Part shown: piece by piece, positions 23,537-31,635 of the stretch
Position numbering within the stretch: the first letter of the stretch is position 1
Layout: each line of letters starts with the position of its first letter
Assembly: GCF_907163085.1 (NCBI RefSeq)
Contig: NZ_CAJQTX010000005.1
Coordinates: 434,001 to 498,000 of the forward strand
Direction: 5' to 3'
From: Candidatus Accumulibacter sp. ACC003
GTDB taxonomy: Bacteria > Pseudomonadota > Gammaproteobacteria > Burkholderiales > Rhodocyclaceae
Length of the DNA stretch: 64,000 nt
Notes under the pieces: generated by a model
The model's input: the letters and a program-made list of their open reading frames with translations, nothing else
Databases searched by the model: none
What the model was told of the DNA's origin: nothing
Made by a program: the position numbers and the translations under genes

Positions 23537-24195
23537 CGGTGCTTCACCGGCGATTTGCGGGCCGACGCGGGCGCTGGCGCCGGCTTCTTTGACCCAAGCT
23601 TCGGCTCGCTGCCGGCCATCAGGCGCTGCAGGTTCTGCCAGTGCTTGCCGATCAGCGCCATCGAAATGACGGCGACGGTCAGCACCATGCCGTCCTTGCC
23701 CCACGCCAGCAGGGCGAAAACGGGTGCAGCGGTCGCCGCCACCAGCGCCGCCAGCGACGAGTAACGCATCGTCAAGGCAACGAACAACCAGGTCCCCAGC
23801 GTCGCCAGGCCCAGCCAGAGATTGATCGCCAGCAGTACGCCGGCCGCCGTAGCGACGCCCTTGCCACCCTTGAACTTGAGGAATACCGGATACAGGTGGC
23901 CAAAAAAGACCGCCAGCGCCACCAGCCCGACGCTGTAGTCGGGCAGGCCGTAGGCTGGCGCATAGCGTGCGGCAAGAAAGACCGCCAGCCAGCCCTTGGC
24001 GGCATCGCCGAGCAGGGTGAACAAGGCCGCGCCCTTGTGGCCACTGCGCAGGACATTGGTCGCACCGGGGTTTTTCGAACCGTAGCTGCGCGGGTCGGCC
24101 AGGCCGAACAGGCGGCTGGCGACCAGCGCGAACGAGACCGAGCCCAGCAAATAGGCAGCCAGGACGCCAAGAAGAGTGAGCAGGGAGGGCGGCAT
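23533..24195 (-). CDS. plsY: Acyl-phosphate:glycerol-3-phosphate acyltransferase PlsY
   Basis: Integral membrane enzyme of the first step of phospholipid synthesis, using acyl-phosphate made by PlsX. The 220-residue product has five membrane helices and the three family motifs: [31 protein letters not shown] and the [12 protein letters not shown] loop. The C-terminal tail ([15 protein letters not shown]) is a basic extension. It is divergent to folB and convergent with tsaD. Confidence 0.95.
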   Translation of the reverse strand: MPPSLLTLLGVLAAYLLGSVSFALVASRLFGLADPRSYGSKNPGATNVLRSGHKGAALFTLLGDAAKGWLAVFLAARYAPAYGLPDYSVGLVALAVFFGHLYPVFLKFKGGKGVATAAGVLLAINLWLGLATLGTWLFVALTMRYSSLAALVAATAAPVFALLAWGKDGMVLTVAVISMALIGKHWQNLQRLMAGSEPKLGSKKPAPAPASARKSPVKHR

Positions 24196-24315
24196 CGGCA
24201 GGGGTGGTCGGATCGTCGGTCTTGCTCTGGGTTAGAATGCGCGGACTGTTGTCGCGCGTCGGACGCTGCGACCAGCATGGAATTCTACACCGCTACACTG
24301 AACTGACGCCCCCGC

Positions 24316-24672
24316 ATGGACATCATCTTCATAGACCAGCTGCGCGCTTCGACGCTGATTGGTATCTACCCTCGCGAAAAGGCGATGCCGCAGACCGTCG
24401 AAATCTCCTTGCAGATCGGCACCTCGACGGCCAGCGCCGGCGCCAGCGACGACATTCGCGACACCATCGATTACGCGACGGTCGCCGAACGCCTGCGCAG
24501 CGAGCTTGCCGCGCGACACTTCAATCTCCTCGAACGGCTCGCCGAATACGTCGCCACCTTGCTGCTCGAAGACTTTGGCGCGACTTGGGTGCGCGTCTCG
24601 ATCGCCAAACTCGGCATGATGCGCGGCGTGCAGCGCGTCGGGGTGGTCATCGAACGCGGTGCCGCCGCCTGA
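24316..24672 (+). CDS. folB: Dihydroneopterin aldolase FolB
   Basis: Acts in folate synthesis, converting dihydroneopterin to 6-hydroxymethyldihydropterin. 118 residues starting MDIIFIDQLRASTLIGIYPREK, with the family segments DTIDYATVAERLRSEL and HFNLLERLAEYVATLLLEDF, and conserved Lys in VSIAKLG. A TAGAAT -10-like box lies at 24233-24238. It points away from plsY, an arrangement common in betaproteobacteria. Confidence 0.94.
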   Translation: MDIIFIDQLRASTLIGIYPREKAMPQTVEISLQIGTSTASAGASDDIRDTIDYATVAERLRSELAARHFNLLERLAEYVATLLLEDFGATWVRVSIAKLGMMRGVQRVGVVIERGAAA

Positions 24673-24690
24673 TTCATTCGGCGCCAGCCT

Positions 24691-26949
24691 TCAGAAGCGC
24701 AGATTCAGCCCGGCATAGATCGAGCGCCCGCTCCCCGGCACGGCGGTCCCGTACACCATCGGCCGCTGTCCGAGATAGGCGCCGCCCAGTGGCGACTCAT
24801 AGAAACGGTCGAAGACGTTGTCGATGCCGAGATCGACGCGCAGCTGTTTCCATTCGTAGCTGCTGCGCACGTTGAGCAAGCCGTAGCCGCTGGTCGGCAG
24901 CTCGTTGCGAACTTGCGAAACCTCGGTCTTGGCGTCGACCAGGACGCCCTCGACGGTATTGCTCCAGTTCCCCGAGCGCTGGACCAGCGCCAGCCTGGCG
25001 TTCAAGGGCATGATGTTATACAGGTTGTCGCCGGTGTCGGTGTTCTTGCCGCGGACGTAGCTGACGACTGCGGTCATCTTGACGCTCCCGAGAGCGCCGC
25101 CCCGGATAAGCGGGAAGTGCCCGGACACGTCGGCACCGTACAAACGCGCCGTTTGATTGGCGAACTGCAGGTAGACGAAGTCATCGCTGCGGGTCAGGTT
25201 GCTGCCCTGGCACGGCGACATGCCGCTGCCGCCGGAGCAACGCTGCGCGTCGATGTAATCGTCGACGTGCGTGTAGAAAGGGGTCAGCGTCAGTCCCCAT
25301 TGCTCGCGCGTGGCGTCGTGCCAGGCGGCGGTGACGCTGACCGTCCGGGCGACTTCGGGATCGAGCTGCAGGTTGCCGACGTAGCCGTTGCCGTCGCCAA
25401 ACCAGTTCACCATGTTCATCGCCATGGCGTTGTTGGTCGACCAGGCGTAGCGCTCGTAGAGGTTCGGCGAACGCGTCTTGCGCGCCAGGCCGGCCTCGAA
25501 GGTCTGCTCGGCGCTCGGCGTGAAGCGCAACAGCGCCGCCAGATCGATGTTGTGGTCGGTCTTTTCGTGATCCTGCGCGTTGAAAGCGCCAGGGATCGAC
25601 GCCGGGTTCGCCGGATTGCCGTAGTACGGAACGTTGTAGCCCTGCACATTGCCGGTGTCCATGGCCACCGTGCTGCTGCGCAGCCCGAGCTGCGACAGCC
25701 AGCGCTCGCTCCAGCGCGCCTGCCACTCGCCATAGACGTCGAAACGGTCACGCTGGCCGTCGTTGATGTTCCAGAAAGTCGAACCCTTCATGCCGGCCAT
25801 CGGCATCGCCACCACCGGCGAGATCGGCTCCCACCAGTCGTCCAGGTGATATTTCAGCACCTCGGCACCGATCCTGAACAAATCGCGGTCCGAGGAAACG
25901 ATCTCGGCCTTGAGCGTGGCACCGCTGGTCGTCCCTTCGGTTTCCATCGGCATCCCGGCCAGGTTCATCATCATGCCGGTGGTTTGCAGCTTGTCTTCGA
26001 GGAAGTTCATCTTGTGCCGCGTCTTGTCGTGATAGGCACGTGCTTCGAGAGAGCCCCAGGCGTACTGACCCAGATAGCGCAGATTGACCTGCTGGCTATC
26101 GTTGAGCGTCATGTCCATGCGTTGGTTCGGGAAACCCTGATAGGGGATGTGTTGATAGCCGAACTTGAGCTCGAGCAGATGCTCGGCCTGGCGCAGGGCG
26201 AAGCTCAGTGATTGATTCTCCGCTTTGTACGATGACGAGCCGACCTCGTCGCCGGCCAGCCAGACCGTCGTACCATCCGACAGCCCGGCGCGCTTGAAGC
26301 TGTCGCCAGCGCGGTAATTGTCGGCCTGCGCCGTCGAGCCGGAGTAGTTGATGCTGACCATTTCGTTGGCGATCATCGCCACCAGATTGGCTCCCTGGCC
26401 GTTGCCATTGCTGCGATAAAAGGCGCCGGCCTGGCCTTGCAGCAGCGTCCCTTCGCCGGCCTTGGCGAAGGCTGGCGGGGGCGCGCTGACCTGGATCGTT
26501 CCGGCCAGACTGTCGCCGCCGGCGCTGACCGGCGTGACACCGGCGAACACCGTGACGCTGCCAACGTGGGTCGGATCGATAGCCGACAGCGGTGGGTTCA
26601 TGTGGTTGGCGCAGGACGAGATCAGGTCCATGCCATCAACCTGGATGCGGATGCGGTCGTCGGCCAGGCCGCGAATCACCGGCAGGCTCGAAACGCCGCC
26701 GGCACCGTACAGGCTGACTCCGGGCAGCGCCTCAAGAAGCCTGGCGGTGTCGCTGGTCGCCGCACGGTAGGGTGCCAGGCTGGCGGCGTCGAGCCGGCTG
26801 CTGTCGAGCGGCTCACTGGGCCAGATGCGCGACGCTTCGACGACGACTTCCGGCATCGTCGCCGGCTGCTCCTGGGCGACTACGGATTGCCACACGCCAG
26901 GCAGCGCCAGAGCGACTGCCGCGACGATCGGTTGTCTCGCGAACTTCAT
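24691..26949 (-). CDS. TonB-dependent outer membrane copper receptor (OprC/NosA-like)
   Basis: 752 residues from the ATG at 26949 behind GGGAG. A signal peptide (MKFARQPIVAAVALALPGVW, cleavage near VVAQ) is followed by a plug domain (about residues 50-180, with LPVIRGLADDRIRIQVDGMD) and a 22-strand barrel ending in the aromatic terminus YAGLNLRF. Two motifs fit OprC-type copper binding: CANHM (CxxxM, residues 113-117) in the plug and HKM (HxM) in RHKMNFLEDK of the barrel. Several Met-rich loops (GMMMNLAGMPMETEG, AMPMAGM) support a copper ligand. Copper uptake, perhaps for oxidases or nitrous oxide reductase, is inferred from these motifs. No copper chaperone gene is adjacent. Confidence 0.88.
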   Translation of the reverse strand: MKFARQPIVAAVALALPGVWQSVVAQEQPATMPEVVVEASRIWPSEPLDSSRLDAASLAPYRAATSDTARLLEALPGVSLYGAGGVSSLPVIRGLADDRIRIQVDGMDLISSCANHMNPPLSAIDPTHVGSVTVFAGVTPVSAGGDSLAGTIQVSAPPPAFAKAGEGTLLQGQAGAFYRSNGNGQGANLVAMIANEMVSINYSGSTAQADNYRAGDSFKRAGLSDGTTVWLAGDEVGSSSYKAENQSLSFALRQAEHLLELKFGYQHIPYQGFPNQRMDMTLNDSQQVNLRYLGQYAWGSLEARAYHDKTRHKMNFLEDKLQTTGMMMNLAGMPMETEGTTSGATLKAEIVSSDRDLFRIGAEVLKYHLDDWWEPISPVVAMPMAGMKGSTFWNINDGQRDRFDVYGEWQARWSERWLSQLGLRSSTVAMDTGNVQGYNVPYYGNPANPASIPGAFNAQDHEKTDHNIDLAALLRFTPSAEQTFEAGLARKTRSPNLYERYAWSTNNAMAMNMVNWFGDGNGYVGNLQLDPEVARTVSVTAAWHDATREQWGLTLTPFYTHVDDYIDAQRCSGGSGMSPCQGSNLTRSDDFVYLQFANQTARLYGADVSGHFPLIRGGALGSVKMTAVVSYVRGKNTDTGDNLYNIMPLNARLALVQRSGNWSNTVEGVLVDAKTEVSQVRNELPTSGYGLLNVRSSYEWKQLRVDLGIDNVFDRFYESPLGGAYLGQRPMVYGTAVPGSGRSIYAGLNLRF

Positions 26950-27105
26950 GTCCAACGCTCCCTGAATGTCTCTTGCCAGGCGGCATTCTAGGGAGTGATG
27001 GGGTGTCGCGGAATGTGGCAAATCGCCGCACAAGATAAGATTTTTGATGCAAATCAAGATCTTGTGTAAGGCCGGCGGGCGCCGCTGGCGGCCGGCGGTT
27101 TACTG

Positions 27106-27215
27106 TGAAAGTCGCGTACGAAACTCCCGTCTCCCCTTGCGGGAGAAGGGCTAGGGGAAGACGGGAATGGTCATGACTTTCATAATTTTGGGTGATATCA
27201 CGTGTCATGACCGTT
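27106..27215 (-). repeat. Dispersed intergenic repeat, copy 2 (inverted)
   Basis: A 110-base segment whose reverse complement aligns along its whole length with 11267-11385. The main difference is a gap of about eight bases near the CGTACGCGACTTTCA end. Both GGTCATGACC palindromes and the CTCCCGCAAGGGGAG core are kept. It lies in the 350-base gap upstream of the copper receptor gene; I see nothing else in that gap (26950-27299). Confidence 0.85.
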
Positions 27216-27299
27216 AGCAGCGGTCGCTGCAGCGTCTCGCGCTGTCGGCTGGCCGGCGCCGCCCAAGGACGCGGCAAGCCGCCGGCAGCGAAGCGCCGG

Positions 27300-27941
27300 T
27301 CAGGGCAGCGTCATGCCGACGGTGAGCATCATGCCGGCGGCACCATACACCACCACTTCGGAGCAGAAGCGCTTATAGCAGTAACCCACCGTCGGCAGGA
27401 TGGCCGGCGCGTAACCCGAGTTGTTGAACGGGATCTTGTCCTGATACTCGCCCCGGTAGCCATGAATCACACCGGCCGTCAGCTTCAGGTAGAACGGCTG
27501 CACCTGCTCGACCGGCCGCCAGAGCAGGCCGCCGTAGGCATACCAGGTGGCCTGGCTGTAGGAGTTCTGGAAACTCGATGCGCCGACCAGTACCTGTCCT
27601 TTCAACCATTGCTTGTCCAAACGCCATTCGACGTCGACCAACTGCTGATTGTCGTTGTGTTCGGAGTCCGAATGAAAGTGCACTCCGGCGACGCTGGTCT
27701 GCAGATAGAAACGGTCGGTGCGCCACGGTTCGGGCGCGTCCCAGCCCGGCACCGAGGTCGACGCGGCAGCGCCCTGCGCGATCGCCGCGGGAACGGCCAG
27801 CGTCGCCAGCGCCAGCGCGCCGAGGACGCGGCCGACAAGGGGCATCACCAGGCGGCGCCGGCGCGCGCTGGTTTGACTGGCGGGAAGGGCGCGCACCGGA
27901 GTGATCGCGACGGCGCTGGAATCGTGGGCAGGAGGAGTCAT
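27300..27941 (-). CDS. Small exported protein, probable outer-membrane beta-barrel of unknown function
   Basis: 213 residues from the ATG at 27941; another possible start (27845) would give a shorter leader. Neither has a good ribosome site. A basic region RRRR precedes a hydrophobic segment (GRVLGALALATLAVPAAIAQ) that reads as a signal sequence. The mature part alternates aromatic and polar residues (WRTDRFYLQTSVAGVHFHSD, HGYRGEYQDKIPFNNSGYAP, GYCYKRFCSEVVVYGAAGMM), as in small barrels. I recall similar proteins annotated loosely as sn-glycerol-3-phosphate transporters; that name is not supported by any motif here. Confidence 0.65.
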   Translation of the reverse strand: MTPPAHDSSAVAITPVRALPASQTSARRRRLVMPLVGRVLGALALATLAVPAAIAQGAAASTSVPGWDAPEPWRTDRFYLQTSVAGVHFHSDSEHNDNQQLVDVEWRLDKQWLKGQVLVGASSFQNSYSQATWYAYGGLLWRPVEQVQPFYLKLTAGVIHGYRGEYQDKIPFNNSGYAPAILPTVGYCYKRFCSEVVVYGAAGMMLTVGMTLP

Positions 27942-28049
27942 TTCGCGAACGCCAGTACGAAAAAACGCGAAGATAGCACGCCGCGCGCGTTCTTGGGTGA
28001 CGTCACTGTGGCCAAAAAACAACGGACCACACGCGCTCGGCGTGGCCGC

Positions 28050-30167
28050 TTAGCGTCGGGCCTGGCCGCTTGCCGCGTTGGCTGGCGAGAGCTTGACCGG
28101 AACGTGCTGTTCGACGAGCGGCCAGACGCCGCGTTCGAGCGCCCGGCTGCCGTCGAAAACCAGCCAGCTCTGGCTGCCGTAGTGCGGCAGCGGCCGCAGC
28201 AGTGCCCGCAAGGCGGCAGCGTCGCTTGCCGAGACGACCGCCAGCGGCGGCGCCCCTGGCTGCTCGGCAATGGTCCATACCTGCGCGCTGCCGCGCCGGC
28301 CGGGATCGGCTGCTCGTGGCGGCAACCGCGCCGCCGCCAGAGCGGCGTCGACGTCGGCATGCACGCCGATCAGCAAGACCGGCGTCGTTGCGCCGCGGAG
28401 ATCGGCCAGCGAAAGCTGCCGCGGCGCAACTTCGAAAAGCCTGCCGGCCAGCGCTGTCGCCGCCTGGCGGACCTCGGGATTGGCCGACGCGTGCAGCAGC
28501 CGCGGTTGGCGAGCGACTATCCATTGGCGCAGGATCGGCGGCAATTGGCTGGCGTCGAGCAATCGCCACAGGCGCAGTTCGGGGTCGAGGAGAGCCGACT
28601 GCGGCAGGCTGCCGGTGTTCACCCTGAGCATCTGGCGCGACTTGTCGAGCGCCAGCGCGTGCTCTTCGCCGCGCTCGCCCTGGCGCAGCTCGATCGGCAG
28701 CCGCAGCGCGTAGGGCGGCGTGCCCTGCGCGACGGTGACGTCCAAAGCGTAGCCGCCGTCGACGGCCCTGGCGTCGGCGGCGGTGATCTGCAGCGCAGGC
28801 GCGTCGGCGCGCGTCAGCCACTGCTCGAAGAAAGTGCTCAGCGAGCGGCCCGAGGCCTGCTCGAAAGCGCCTTGCAGGTCGTGCCAGCTGGCGACGCGAA
28901 AGCGTTGCTCGCGCCAGAAGGTCTGCAAGCCCTTGTTGAAGTCCGCTGCGCCCAGCACGTCGCGCAGCATCACGAAAACCATCGCCGCCTTGCCGTAGCC
29001 GACTGCCGCCGCGGCGCTGTGCGTGCGGCTGCGAAACGACGTCAGCGTTTGCCGGCTGGCGGCCGGCAGCGCCGCGAAGTCACGCAGCCAGCCGAGGCGC
29101 ATGGCGCGCGCGGCCGCCGCCGATTGGCGCTCCTGGTATGCGTAGTCGGCCATGAAGGTGGTCAGGCCCTCGGCCCAGTTGCCGCTCGCGTAGTCGACGT
29201 ACACGCCGTTGCCCCACCAGTTATGGACGATTTCATGGCCCAGCGAGGTGGCGCGAATGAACGGCAGCTTGAGTACCTCGGCGCCCAGATAGGTCAGCAT
29301 CGGCATGCCGAAACCGGTCGGCAGCGGGCTGGCGACGACCGAGAAGCCGCTGAACGGATAAGCGCCGATCGCCTGCGCGTAGCGTGCGAGATACGCCGCG
29401 CTGTCGTCCAGGTAGTTGTCGGCCAGGCCGGCGATCTCGTCGAGCTCGCGTGTGAAGTAGGTGCGCAGGCGCAGCGGCTCGGCGCCGCTCCTGGCCATCA
29501 TCTTCTCGCGAACGACCCACGGGCCGGCCATCAGGTCGATGCCGTCGGCCGGCTGCGCGAAGGCGAAGCTGGCGCGGTAGCGGTCGCCTGGCGTTGTCGG
29601 GAGCTCCTCGTGCAGCAAACGGCCGGCGACCAGTGCGCGCTGATCGCCGGGCACGCTGACGCTGACACGGTAGCTGAAGAGTTTGCCGGGCTGTGGATAC
29701 CAGGCGCCGCCAGCGGGCAGGAAGCTACCGTCGACAGAGGCCATCGGCGGCAGGCGACGCAGGACCTCGCGGTGGTCCAGACGCGCATCGAGCGCCGGGA
29801 GTGTGCCCTGGTATTCGACGCGCAGGGCCGCGTTGGGCGTCGGCAAACGCAGCCGCCAGCCGCGCAAATCGCCGTCGCTCCCGGCGGCGCTGACGGTCAG
29901 CGGCCGACCGTCGGCGGAGGCCGCGGTGATCGTCAGCGATTCGTGCAGAAAAAAGCGAAAACTCTGCTCACCAGGGTTGATGAGCGCGACAACGCCGAGC
30001 CGGCGGCTGGCGGGGTCGAGATCGACTTCGAGCGTCAGATCCGGCGTCGGATCCGACGTCGCCGCCGTGGCGCCGGCAGCCACAGCGACCGACACGGCAG
30101 GCACCGCCAACGCCAGCAGCACCAGCAGCTGCGCCAGCCAGCGTGGTGCCGAGCCGCGTGCGTTCAT
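28050..30167 (-). CDS. M1-like zinc metallopeptidase, secreted
   Basis: 705 residues with a signal-like N-terminus (APRWLAQLLVLLALAVPAVS). The zinc site is HEIVHNWWG with a downstream Glu in GNWAEGLTTF, i.e. HExxH-x17-E, and YGKAAMVFVMLRDVLG corresponds to the M1 catalytic Tyr region. The GxMEN substrate motif of true aminopeptidases is not evident; the matching place reads TGFGMPMLTYLG. It may therefore cut other substrates or be specialised. Its ATG overlaps the stop of the ChaN/PDZ gene upstream by four bases, so both are made together, probably for the periplasm. Confidence 0.85.
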   Translation of the reverse strand: MNARGSAPRWLAQLLVLLALAVPAVSVAVAAGATAATSDPTPDLTLEVDLDPASRRLGVVALINPGEQSFRFFLHESLTITAASADGRPLTVSAAGSDGDLRGWRLRLPTPNAALRVEYQGTLPALDARLDHREVLRRLPPMASVDGSFLPAGGAWYPQPGKLFSYRVSVSVPGDQRALVAGRLLHEELPTTPGDRYRASFAFAQPADGIDLMAGPWVVREKMMARSGAEPLRLRTYFTRELDEIAGLADNYLDDSAAYLARYAQAIGAYPFSGFSVVASPLPTGFGMPMLTYLGAEVLKLPFIRATSLGHEIVHNWWGNGVYVDYASGNWAEGLTTFMADYAYQERQSAAAARAMRLGWLRDFAALPAASRQTLTSFRSRTHSAAAAVGYGKAAMVFVMLRDVLGAADFNKGLQTFWREQRFRVASWHDLQGAFEQASGRSLSTFFEQWLTRADAPALQITAADARAVDGGYALDVTVAQGTPPYALRLPIELRQGERGEEHALALDKSRQMLRVNTGSLPQSALLDPELRLWRLLDASQLPPILRQWIVARQPRLLHASANPEVRQAATALAGRLFEVAPRQLSLADLRGATTPVLLIGVHADVDAALAAARLPPRAADPGRRGSAQVWTIAEQPGAPPLAVVSASDAAALRALLRPLPHYGSQSWLVFDGSRALERGVWPLVEQHVPVKLSPANAASGQARR

Positions 30168-31435
30168 CGCTTCGCCGGGAACTTGACGAGCACTTCGATT
30201 TTTTGCCCGGCGCGTTCGATCTGCAGCGGCAACCAGCTTCCCGGCTGTTGCTGGCGGATCGCCAGCAACAGCGAAGACATGCCGGCCAGTGGCTGGCCGG
30301 CCACTTCGACGATCCGGTCGCCGCTCTGCAGACCGCTGCTCTCGGCCAGGCTGCCCTTGCCGACGCTGGCAATGACGATCCGCCCGTCCTGCTCATCGAG
30401 GCTGACGCCAAGGCGTGGTGGCTCGGCCGGCGGCTGTGGCATCGTCGGCACGGCGAAGACCGCGTCGGCGAGTCCGGGTTGCAGTTCGTCGCAATTGCCG
30501 CCGGCGGTCATCGGCAGGAGCACGCCGATCGATGGCACGCCGAGGTCGCGCAGCTGGTGTGGTACGCCGTGGCCGAAGCGCAGGTGGCCGTTACCGATGA
30601 TGCCGACGACCAGCGGCCTGGTGCCGCTCGCCGCCGACGCCAGCGGCTTGGCCAGCGGGCTTGCCAGTGCCTCGGCCATCGCCCGGTCCCAGGCGAGCTG
30701 CGAATCGACGAAGTTGGCGAAAGCGGCGTCGTCAAAGGATTTCTTGCCGGCTTTGGCGCGCATTTTCGTGTGCTGGTCGTGGATCTCGCGCAGGAATTTG
30801 CGATACGCGGCGCTCGGCGGTAGCGCTTGGCCGACGCCTTCGCGCTCGGCCAGCGGGATCGCGTCCCAGCCGCCGGCGGCGATCTTGCGCGTCAGAGCCT
30901 GGTCGATATTCAGCGCCAGCATCGGAATCCGGTTCATCCGCGCAAAGTGGAAAAGCGGCAGGTACAAGTCGGCCGGCTGACTCCAGACCTTTTCCCACTC
31001 CGACTGCGCGAGGAAGTCCTTGACGCTCAACTCACCGGCGACCCAGCGGTCGAGCACCGCTTGCAGCCGCCGCGGAAACATCTCGAAGCCGATGACCATG
31101 GCCGGCCGCTGCGCGTGCAGGCCGGCGAGGACCTGCAATTGCCAGCGGTGGTGATCGGCGTCGTCATGCTGCTCGCCAAGCAGAACGACGTCGCGGCCGA
31201 CGACGTCGGCGACGACCTCCTGGCTACTCGCCAGCCGCGGCTGCCGACCGGCCAACACCGTCCAGCTCGCCGGCGCCAGGCACGCGGGCGCCGGCGTTGG
31301 TGATTTTGCTGACGTGCTGGTCGCTGTCGCGGCAGCGACGCTATCGGCGACGAGCACGCCAAGGGCAGTGCTGATTGTCGCTGCGAGCAGCAGGGCGAAG
31401 ATCGAGCGTGGTCGAGAGGGTTTGCTCAGTGGCAT
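30164..31435 (-). CDS. ChaN-family protein with C-terminal PDZ domain
   Basis: 423 residues. A signal-like start (SIFALLLAATISTALGVLVA) is followed by a ChaN domain (about residues 70-310: VVLLGEQHDDADHHRWQLQ, IGFEMFPRRLQAVLDRW, GIIGNGHLRFGHGVPHQL) and a PDZ domain (about 335-423: IVIASVGKGSLAESSGLQSGDRIVEVAGQPL). ChaN proteins bind haem in characterised cases; the His in GEQHDD and NGHLR are candidate ligands. The PDZ end suggests docking of a partner, plausibly the coupled M1 peptidase. No lipobox Cys is clear at the signal cleavage site. Confidence 0.85.
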   Translation of the reverse strand: MPLSKPSRPRSIFALLLAATISTALGVLVADSVAAATATSTSAKSPTPAPACLAPASWTVLAGRQPRLASSQEVVADVVGRDVVLLGEQHDDADHHRWQLQVLAGLHAQRPAMVIGFEMFPRRLQAVLDRWVAGELSVKDFLAQSEWEKVWSQPADLYLPLFHFARMNRIPMLALNIDQALTRKIAAGGWDAIPLAEREGVGQALPPSAAYRKFLREIHDQHTKMRAKAGKKSFDDAAFANFVDSQLAWDRAMAEALASPLAKPLASAASGTRPLVVGIIGNGHLRFGHGVPHQLRDLGVPSIGVLLPMTAGGNCDELQPGLADAVFAVPTMPQPPAEPPRLGVSLDEQDGRIVIASVGKGSLAESSGLQSGDRIVEVAGQPLAGMSSLLLAIRQQQPGSWLPLQIERAGQKIEVLVKFPAKR

Positions 31436-31635
31436 GGTCCTTGCCTCGAGATCGGGGGGCGAAGCGTTCGCCGCAGGCGAATGATAGGTCAGAAAGCGGC
31501 TCTTCCGGCAGCCGCTCGCCGCCGGCGCCGCGTCGGCCGCCTCGCCAAGCGTTGACCAGGTGGCGCGCCGAACGGCAGCAGAAGCGCCGTGAAACTGCTA
31601 CATTTTGGCTATCGAAAACCGCCCGGGAATACGCC

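Noticed and set aside
27192..30980. A very long plus-strand open frame (1262 codons) over the M1 peptidase and ChaN genes
   Set aside because: It is antisense to genes with clear HExxH, ChaN and PDZ motifs, and its product is Arg/Gln/Ala-rich with no domain. High GC makes such antisense frames common.
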